A DNA stretch of 31,036 nt from assembly GCF_003473295.1 (NCBI RefSeq), contig NZ_QRMP01000008.1, positions 1 through 31,036 on the forward strand. Reading direction: 5' to 3'. Made by a program: the position numbers and the translations under genes. The notes under the pieces are model-generated. The model made no database searches, was not told the DNA's origin, and saw nothing but the letters and a program-made list of their open reading frames with translations. The DNA is from Parabacteroides sp. AM08-6. GTDB taxonomy: Bacteria; Bacteroidota; Bacteroidia; Bacteroidales; Tannerellaceae. Positions 25,926-31,036 of this stretch are shown piece after piece. How positions within the stretch are numbered: position 1 is the stretch's first letter; every line of letters starts with the position of its first letter.

Positions 25926-26104
25926 GATATGAATTTATTAGAAGTATTAGAAGGCGTTATGCGGTCAAAAAGTTTAACCCGTCTAAAGAAGTGGAACAAT
26001 GTTACCTTCAGGATACAGGGATGCTGAAAACGAATGGCTAGTGAAGCTGAAAAAAGTTCGTCACTCCATGTCTGAATTCTTAATTGAAATCAAATAAAAA
26101 TTTC
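25926..26104 (+). other. Intergenic stretch with two short open frames, possible gene relic
   Basis: Between the barrel gene and the GH5 gene two small plus-strand frames are visible. One runs from ATG 25929 (MNLLEVLEGVMRSK..., 32 residues). The other, in a different frame, runs from ATG 25999 to TAA 26097 (MLPSGYRDAENEWLVKL..., 32 residues, rich in Lys and Glu). They overlap and could be two halves of one frameshifted coding relic. Neither was recognised, and neither has a clear promoter or ribosome site. Confidence 0.25.
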
Positions 26105-26106
26105 AA

Positions 26107-26141
26107 GGGTGCATTTCAGGTCCAGTTTTTGAAGTGCACCC
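26107..26141. terminator. Strong bidirectional terminator 3' of GH5
   Basis: GGGTGCATTTCA (26107-26118) pairs with TGAAGTGCACCC (26130-26141) over 12 bp with one wobble, leaving an 11-nt loop. On the minus strand it is followed by TTGAAATTTTTATTTG. It lies 7 bp beyond the GH5 stop and is surely that gene's terminator. The plus strand is also T-rich downstream. Confidence 0.85.
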
Positions 26142-26148
26142 CCTTTCT

Positions 26149-27345
26149 TTAATATTTTTGCAACATATCAAGCATCTTCTTATCCAATTTATGTCCATGC
26201 CAATCCACATAATCCACATCTTTACGACCTGAATCCAATATACCGAAATCTCCCCGGAAATTCCATAAAGCATAGCCTATATTATGTTCAGTCAGAATAC
26301 TTAACACATCACTGAACCAAGCAATAAACACATCGTGAGGAGTCTCACGGAAACAACCACATTCACCGCAATGTACACCGACTCCCTTCGCCATCAGCTC
26401 AAACCAAGGCTGATAAAAATCTTCAAGCACTTTCCGATTGAACGTTTGTCCGTCAATCACTCCCGGCCAAACAACCGCAGGAGAATCATCCGGATTTTTC
26501 CAAACCCAAGAAGCCCGGTAATGCGAGATGTAATGTGGAAAATATCCCCGACAACTCTGCGAAATATTTACTCCGGCAAGCTCTGGAACAGGTTGGTTTC
26601 CACCGGAATTACCGTCAGCGACCACCAAACGTTTCGGATTATATTTATGAATAGCTTCCAGGCAACCTTCCGCCACTTTCTTATAAACAAGACCGTCAAC
26701 AGGGCCGGATTTACTAAACTGGTCATTCATATCTTCCCTGAAATTGGGCTCATTCACCAAATCGAAACTCAATTTATCGGCTGAAACATGGCGGAAGCGT
26801 TTACTCCACATCTCCCAATGTGTATAAAAAGCCTGTTGAGCTTCAGCATCTGTCCATAAATTATAAGGTTCATGAAAACCGGCATTAATACAATAACCCG
26901 GAGCACGATGCAAATTCAAACTCACATGCAACCCCTGTTTATTGGCTTTATAGACCAATTCTTCAACAGCGGAAAGTGCTTCTTCATTATAATCGAAAAT
27001 CTCATCCGGCTTAATCCGCAAACTATTGTCGCCTTTTGGATTAAAGTTCAGATACGAAGGATAAGCTATCGGAATACGAACAAAGTCGAACCCCCAATCG
27101 ACCATCCATTTAAAATCATCTTCAGTCGTCACATTGGGACTCGGTTTATCCGGTTTGCGATAATGAGAAGGTGAAAAGAAATCCAGCAGGTTAAATCCCC
27201 GCCAGCGAGGTAATTTGTTTTTTACTTTTTCCGTTTCCATAATGGAAGCCGATAAAGAATTAGCCAACACATGATCCGAAACGCCTAACATGGCAGTTCC
27301 CAACCCTATTGTTTTCAGAAAAGAACGACGGTCTACATTTACCAT
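26149..27345 (-). CDS. Secreted GH5-family glycoside hydrolase
   Basis: A 398-residue exported (beta/alpha)8 glycosidase of the cellulase (GH5) superfamily, cleaving a beta-linked glucan, mannan or glycoside. The N terminus has a twin-arginine-like signal (DRRSFLKTIG, residues 5-14). The catalytic domain covers about 45-395. NLHRAPG (144-150) holds the conserved HR pair. DLVNEPNF (195-202) gives acid/base Glu199, and HCGECGCF (325-332) gives nucleophile Glu328. The C-terminal segment ALWNFRGDFGILDSGR matches the substrate-binding Trp loop. It stands alone with its own promoter and terminator and no SusCD pair, so the substrate cannot be named. Confidence 0.92.
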   Translation of the reverse strand: MVNVDRRSFLKTIGLGTAMLGVSDHVLANSLSASIMETEKVKNKLPRWRGFNLLDFFSPSHYRKPDKPSPNVTTEDDFKWMVDWGFDFVRIPIAYPSYLNFNPKGDNSLRIKPDEIFDYNEEALSAVEELVYKANKQGLHVSLNLHRAPGYCINAGFHEPYNLWTDAEAQQAFYTHWEMWSKRFRHVSADKLSFDLVNEPNFREDMNDQFSKSGPVDGLVYKKVAEGCLEAIHKYNPKRLVVADGNSGGNQPVPELAGVNISQSCRGYFPHYISHYRASWVWKNPDDSPAVVWPGVIDGQTFNRKVLEDFYQPWFELMAKGVGVHCGECGCFRETPHDVFIAWFSDVLSILTEHNIGYALWNFRGDFGILDSGRKDVDYVDWHGHKLDKKMLDMLQKY

Positions 27346-27380
27346 AATAGCAGAGAATTAAAAAGTTAATTGTGATTTTC

Positions 27381-27388
27381 CAAAAATA
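27381..27388 (-). promoter_or_regulatory. Candidate -7 box for the GH5 gene
   Basis: The minus strand reads TATTTTTG, an exact TAnnTTTG match, 35 bp upstream of the GH5 ATG. The rest of the 142-bp gap to the divergent lipoprotein gene is very AT-rich. A TTTG at 27429-27432 could be the -33 element for the plus-strand gene, but no good -7 box follows it. Confidence 0.35.
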
Positions 27389-27487
27389 AAACAAATTCTC
27401 GAAAAGACCATCTAAAAAGTATTACTTTTTTGAACTAAACTGTACTTTCAAATGTATTATGTAGACATATAATCAAAAATATTTATC

Positions 27488-28423
27488 ATGGATAGTCAAT
27501 TTCTCAAAAAAGTCATCACTTTCACAAGTATCATCCTGCTTCTGTCCGGATGTAGCAAAAATACAATCATTTTTGAAAATGGAGATGAAAACAATCCAAC
27601 CAATACAGGTATTACACTGGTTACTTTCAATGCAGCCGTCGAAGGCCGTAATCTCCAAACTCGCGCTATGTCACCAATGGAAAAAGGGATACAAAACAGA
27701 TTATTCGCGTTCAAATCACCGGCTGCAAGTACACAAGACAGTCCAATAGCCGAAGGACTCTATATCACATCTTCACCTGGTGTATTAATTGGTACCGATG
27801 GTTACAAAATGTATTTGGAAAATGGCGTTTATAACTTTTATGCTGTATCCGACAACTTCTCCACCATTCCTCCTAAATTCACCAATGGGACATCAGAGCC
27901 GTTATTTAACGGTATTGATTATCTGTGGTGGCACAGCACACAACAAGACGTTATCAGCACACAAATAAATATACCCATAGTTTATCTGCATACAGCAACT
28001 CAAACAGTTTTCAAATTGGTAGAAGGTGACAGTATTAAACTGGACAAATTAATATCAGCCACAATTACCCCTTCAAAACCGGGTGCCAGTATGAATTTGC
28101 AGACCGGAATTATTCCACCTGCCCAAACATACGGTGTTGCAGACAAAATGGGTATTAACGGACTTCTATGTCAATACATCATGCTCCCTCTGGAAACATC
28201 CAACCCAATGACACTTACACTTGAACTGATTGTAAATGGAGAAGCAACATCCCGAACCTACACAGTGGAGGTTCCAGTTCCTGACGGTGCACTAAAAGCC
28301 GGATGTTCATATTTATTCGAAGCACTCATCAACGCCAGTACCGTCACTTTCCCCAGTGTCAGCATTAAACACTGGACAGATGTAGACGAAACAGGAAAAC
28401 CTCTTTACCCGACTTTAGAGTAA
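27488..28423 (+). CDS. Fimbrillin-like lipoprotein (Mfa-like_1 type)
   Basis: A 311-residue surface lipoprotein. The signal peptide ends in LLLSGCSK, a lipobox with the lipidated Cys at 22. The mature part looks like the two-beta-domain architecture of Bacteroidales fimbrillins. It opens with VTFNAAVEGRN and an Arg-containing segment (TRAMSP) that could be a maturation site for an Arg-type protease. IPIVYLHTATQTVFKLV resembles the central strand of the Mfa-like_1 family (compare HxxAxVxV motifs), and the C terminus ends SVSIKHWTDVDETGKPL. Such proteins form type V fimbriae or related surface fibres. No anchor, tip or usher-type fimbrial genes adjoin it, so it may be solitary. Family assignment is by pattern and is moderately sure. 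Confidence 0.72.
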   Translation: MDSQFLKKVITFTSIILLLSGCSKNTIIFENGDENNPTNTGITLVTFNAAVEGRNLQTRAMSPMEKGIQNRLFAFKSPAASTQDSPIAEGLYITSSPGVLIGTDGYKMYLENGVYNFYAVSDNFSTIPPKFTNGTSEPLFNGIDYLWWHSTQQDVISTQINIPIVYLHTATQTVFKLVEGDSIKLDKLISATITPSKPGASMNLQTGIIPPAQTYGVADKMGINGLLCQYIMLPLETSNPMTLTLELIVNGEATSRTYTVEVPVPDGALKAGCSYLFEALINASTVTFPSVSIKHWTDVDETGKPLYPTLE

Positions 28424-28873
28424 TCTTTGGATTGCTTGGTATTGAGGTGGTTGTTTGAGTGGGAGCAAAATCAGTAAAATAGTTCATTCGGAATACACAG
28501 TACATGACAAAAAATATATAGTATGAAACTATCAATTAAAAAAATAACGAAGCCCCCCTTATCCATTTCCTGTGTATCAAATAGATAGTCCCCCCTATCT
28601 CGGCAAATTGACAAGATGTTCTCCATTTCGGTGTTTCACTATCGGATTGATACGTTAAAAAGGGTTACATGTGCGGGTAATTTATTTTACCCGCCATACT
28701 AATCCTATTTAGTTGCCTTACTAATGACATTTTGATAATCGTACGAATTGATTTCCGGAACTTTCCGTCTACGTCCTTACAGAAACTTTAAAATATGCTT
28801 TTGGAGTAAAACCAGAAAAGAAAAAAGATCTGGAATGTCCCTTTTTTACACCGTATATCAATCTAAGAAATCT
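28424..28873. other. Gene-free region with hairpins and C-tracts
   Basis: No gene was recognised in about 450 bp. It holds two C6 tracts (28553-28558 and 28590-28595), the hairpin AGATAG-TCCCCC-CTATCT (28583-28600) around the second tract, and the hairpin at 28673-28694. One frame (28752-28883, 44 codons, no ATG) stays open up to a stop at 28884 and could be a decayed 3' gene fragment. Base composition is mixed. The region separates the lipoprotein gene from the AT-rich AraC block and is the likeliest place for a boundary of inserted DNA, though no att duplication was found. Confidence 0.4.
28673..28694. repeat. 8-bp GC-rich inverted repeat
   Basis: GCGGGTAA (28673-28680) and TTACCCGC (28687-28694) are perfectly complementary around the 6-nt loop TTTATT. 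No T-run follows on either strand, so an operator or RNA element is as likely as a terminator. Confidence 0.5.
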
Positions 28874-28881
28874 TACTTTTG
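28874..28881 (+). promoter_or_regulatory. Candidate -7 box for the AraC-reductase pair
   Basis: TACTTTTG matches TAnnTTTG exactly, 18 bp upstream of the AraC-type ATG at 28900. No clear -33 TTTG lies 19-21 bp before it. Confidence 0.42.
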
Positions 28882-28899
28882 CCTGATAGTTAAGGCAAA

Positions 28900-29745
28900 A
28901 TGGAGAAAATTCAAGTAATACAACCTACCAAATTGCTCGCTCCTTATATAAAGCAATATTGGTTTTTGAGGATAGATGATGTAAAGCAAGGCTTTCAGCG
29001 TTCTATCCCAGCAGGTTGCGTAGCACTCGTTTTTCATAAAGGAAACAAAATTATTTCTTCTTTTCATAAGGGGATACAGCCACAATCCTATATAAGTGGA
29101 CAAATCAGTACTTATTCAGATATAGAATTTTCATTCTTGGATATGGTCATTATCCTATTCCAGCCTATCGGATGCAGGATGTTTTTTCCATATTCTATGG
29201 AAGAATTTACTAATCAAAATATAGGCATTGATTTATTAGATAATACCTATTTAGTAGAATTGGAAGAGAAAATAAATGAAGCATCTGATACTTATCAAAC
29301 GGTCAGATTGATAGAAGAATATTTATTAAATAGATTATGCAAAAATATTCCATGCAATGCCAATAGGATGATGACTACCGTTCAAAATATCAATGAAGGA
29401 GAAGGAAATATATCCGTTTTATCTCAAACTGCTTGTTTAGGATATAAGCAATTTAAACGAATATTCGCTGAATATATAGGACTAAATCCAAAAGATTTTA
29501 TCCAAATCACACGATTTAGAAAGACATTCCATATTTTGCAATCAATTCCACAAATCAGTATAAGTAAAATTGCCTATGATTGTGGATATTACGATAAATC
29601 ACATTTAATAAAGGAGTTTAAAATGTTCACAGGTTATACCCCTAAACAATTACTTGATAGTTGTGATACTTATGACGAAAATCTATCGGTATTCAATTCC
29701 GTATTTATCAACGAAAATAAGAAACTTAACAATATCGCTTTATGA
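28900..29745 (+). CDS. AraC-family transcriptional regulator
   Basis: A 281-residue regulator with an N-terminal beta-rich sensing domain (about 1-140; LLAPYIKQYWFL and IPAGCVALVFH resemble the DUF6597 type) and a C-terminal AraC DNA-binding domain (about 160-255). Both helix-turn-helix units are visible: VLSQTACLGYKQFKRIFAEY (173-192) and ISKIAYDCGYYDKSHLIKEF (221-240), followed by the GYTPKQL signature (245-251). A 30-residue tail follows. Its TGA overlaps the ATG of the reductase-like gene (ATGA), so the two are translationally coupled and it probably regulates that gene or responds to its product. The gene is AT-rich: two 60-base lines that I counted (29281 and 29461) have 28% G+C, against 40% in one tamB line. 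Confidence 0.9.
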   Translation: MEKIQVIQPTKLLAPYIKQYWFLRIDDVKQGFQRSIPAGCVALVFHKGNKIISSFHKGIQPQSYISGQISTYSDIEFSFLDMVIILFQPIGCRMFFPYSMEEFTNQNIGIDLLDNTYLVELEEKINEASDTYQTVRLIEEYLLNRLCKNIPCNANRMMTTVQNINEGEGNISVLSQTACLGYKQFKRIFAEYIGLNPKDFIQITRFRKTFHILQSIPQISISKIAYDCGYYDKSHLIKEFKMFTGYTPKQLLDSCDTYDENLSVFNSVFINENKKLNNIAL

Positions 29746-30698
29746 AATTATTGATATACGGTGCTGGCGTAGTAGGCTGTACTTATGGCTGGCAATTATC
29801 CAAAGTCGGATATGATGTTACTGTATTGGTGCGTAAAGGGCAAAAAGAACTTGTACAAAAAGATGGTATTCACATTATCTGTTCTGACTTTAGAGAGAAA
29901 ATAAGAAAAGATATAGATGTAATCTTTAAGCCTACAGTAATAGACGAACTTTCGTCAAATAATGAATTTGAATATATTATTGTCGCCACCAATAAATTGC
30001 AATTACCAAATATATTGCCAACTCTTTCAAAGTCAGCAGGAGAAGCAAATATCGTATTTTTCCAAAACAACTGGGATGTTTTTACAGAAATAGATAAATA
30101 TCTCAATCCTGAACAATACTTTTTTGCCTTTCCTTTTATGGTCGGGGGTGGAAAAGAAGATAAAAATATACATTGTGCTATTTCAGGTTTAAAATATTCC
30201 AATACCCCATTAGGAGAAAAAGATGGGCGAATAACTCCACGAGTAGAAAAACTTTTTGTAGCACTGGATAAAGCAGACTTAAAACCTGTTATTTCTAATC
30301 AAATATTAGTATGGTTAATTACACATTATGCTGTCGCTGCCGGTCTTTCTGCCGGAATAATGAGTGCCGGAAGTGCCTCCCAATTTATAGAAAACACACC
30401 TATTATAAGAACTACAATGAAAGCTATTCGGGAAGGCTTAGCTATTTGCAAAAAAATGGGTATCAATCCTAAAACAGAAAAAGCAAACAGATTATATCTT
30501 TTACCTTTATTTATCAGTGTGCCAATAGCAAAGAAAATTTATAGTAATGATGCTCTGCAACTTATGTTTGAAGGACATATAAATCATTCTCCTGCTGAAA
30601 TAAGGCAAATGATAGATGACATAATAGATAGTGGTGTAAAATATGGCGTTGCAACTCCTAATTTATTTCAATTAAAAAGTTATATATCTTCTGACTAA
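29742..30698 (+). CDS. Ketopantoate-reductase-like NAD(P)-binding protein
   Basis: A 318-residue member of the ApbA/PanE superfamily. GAGVVG at 7-12 is the Rossmann dinucleotide loop, and the N-terminal domain runs to about 170. The helical C-terminal domain includes the expected central helix near 186-210, but where PanE has W-x-K-L...N this protein reads VWLITHYAVAAG (190-201). The catalytic lysine thus appears absent. It is therefore probably not a true 2-dehydropantoate reductase; a different oxidoreductase or sensor role is open. The start overlaps the AraC-type stop by 4 nt. AT-rich like its partner. A hairpin with no T-tract follows it. Confidence 0.82.
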   Translation: MKLLIYGAGVVGCTYGWQLSKVGYDVTVLVRKGQKELVQKDGIHIICSDFREKIRKDIDVIFKPTVIDELSSNNEFEYIIVATNKLQLPNILPTLSKSAGEANIVFFQNNWDVFTEIDKYLNPEQYFFAFPFMVGGGKEDKNIHCAISGLKYSNTPLGEKDGRITPRVEKLFVALDKADLKPVISNQILVWLITHYAVAAGLSAGIMSAGSASQFIENTPIIRTTMKAIREGLAICKKMGINPKTEKANRLYLLPLFISVPIAKKIYSNDALQLMFEGHINHSPAEIRQMIDDIIDSGVKYGVATPNLFQLKSYISSD

Positions 30699-30721
30699 AA
30701 CTAATACAAATAAGTGAATTG

Positions 30722-30740
30722 GGCTATCAATTTGGTAGCC
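30722..30740 (+). repeat. Hairpin after the reductase-like gene
   Basis: GGCTATC (30722-30728) pairs with GGTAGCC (30734-30740), including one G-U pair, around a 5-nt loop AATTT. The following bases are AT-rich (ATTAAATATAAAA) but not a T-run. It is a possible weak terminator or an element in the leader of the next ORF, whose ATG is 18 bp downstream. Confidence 0.45.
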
Positions 30741-30757
30741 ATTAAATATAAAAGTAT

Positions 30758-30997
30758 ATGAAAGATATGTTACAAGAGAGATTTTTCCGACTATTGTTAG
30801 AAAGCTCGCATCGCAAAGTTTCTACATCTGAATTTGCAGAAGCCATTAAAGAATTGGCTATACATTTAGCCGATTTTAGTATCAACGAACAGGATTATAG
30901 CGTTTTACTACGTTATTTTTCCTTTGGTTTACACCGTCTTAAATCGTATCGTGTGCGGTTTGAGCAAGAAAAAAATGCCCTATTTGCATTTGATTGA
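30758..30997 (+). CDS. Short hypothetical protein, possible frameshifted N-terminal part
   Basis: A 79-residue protein, not recognised. It is helical and charged (MLQERFFRLLLESS, FAEAIKELAIHLADF, YFSFGLHRLKSYRVRFEQEK), with no signal peptide or membrane segment. The frame ends soon after an A7 run (30969-30975). In the +1 frame an open reading frame starts at ATG 30975 and continues to the window end with similar composition. One A fewer would fuse the two. It may be an intact small protein, the N-terminal piece of a frameshifted gene, or a slippage product. It lies 59 bp beyond the reductase-like gene on the same strand. Confidence 0.45.
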   Translation: MKDMLQERFFRLLLESSHRKVSTSEFAEAIKELAIHLADFSINEQDYSVLLRYFSFGLHRLKSYRVRFEQEKNALFAFD

Positions 30998-31036
30998 TGA
31001 AGCAATAGGACTGTTAAACACTGAAATGCGCATTGT
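30975..31036 (+). CDS. Partial ORF running off the window
   Basis: It begins MPYLHLIDEAIGLLNTEMRI and is still open at the window edge. It overlaps the end of the preceding 79-residue ORF by 23 nt in another frame. It may be a separate overlapping gene or the continuation of that ORF after a single-base difference in the A7 run. Too short to assign. Confidence 0.35.
   Translation, partial: MPYLHLIDEAIGLLNTEMRI

Noticed and set aside
25859..25999. 47-residue extension of the barrel protein
   Set aside because: It would place a non-signal sequence before the true signal peptide and includes a -7 promoter match. ATG 25858 gives a proper signal peptide.
28424..28900. Attachment site or integrase of a conjugative element
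   Set aside because: No integrase, mobilisation gene or duplicated end sequence is visible in the window, so the idea of an element boundary remains only a suspicion.

Overview
The window looks like a chromosomal segment of a gut Bacteroidales (Bacteroides or Parabacteroides type). The evidence is the gene content: a GH97 glycosidase, a Nudix-type xylose regulator with xylB-xylA-xylE, a very large TamB-like protein, a fimbrillin-like lipoprotein and a GxDLY-type SGNH hydrolase. Start codons also lack clear Shine-Dalgarno sequences, and several genes are preceded by the Bacteroidetes -7 promoter motif TAnnTTTG. No rRNA, tRNA, CRISPR array or complete insertion sequence was found. Promoter calls are motif matches only; nearly all lack a convincing -33 TTTG.

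Layout. Bases 1-163 hold a striking array of eight TGNCA pentamers spaced exactly 11 bp apart, just beyond the stop codon of a secreted GH97 glycosidase (164-2152, minus). An SGNH hydrolase is divergent from it (2270-3373). cinA and tsaD follow on the minus strand, then a 4.5 kb tamB-like gene on the plus strand (5788-10332). Its 3' end overlaps a convergent dihydrouridine synthase gene. The dus, lipB and mtgA genes overlap in series on the minus strand and probably form one transcription unit with its own promoter at 12687-12694.

The metabolic core is the xylose locus on the minus strand, transcribed xylR-xylB-xylA-xylE (17942 down to 12727): sensing (Nudix/winged-helix regulator), uptake (sugar/H+ symporter), isomerisation and phosphorylation to xylulose-5-phosphate. 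The 274-bp gap to the divergent K+ uptake pair (ktrB-ktrA, 18217-20738) contains inverted repeats that could be XylR operators. A CNNM/CorC-type membrane protein, a secreted TIM-barrel sugar isomerase-like protein, an outer-membrane barrel protein with a degenerate kinase-like middle domain, and a secreted GH5 glycosidase follow on the minus strand.

From 27488 onward the character changes. A solitary fimbrillin-like lipoprotein is followed by about 475 bp without a gene, rich in hairpins and C-tracts. After that comes a noticeably AT-richer block: an AraC-type regulator, translationally coupled to a ketopantoate-reductase-like protein that seems to lack the usual catalytic lysine, then a short ORF whose reading frame appears to continue in another frame after an A7 run. 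This right end looks like accessory or transferred DNA. The most unusual sequence-level observations are the 11-bp TGNCA array, the barrel-linked kinase-like protein, the coupled AraC/reductase pair and the A7 frame change.
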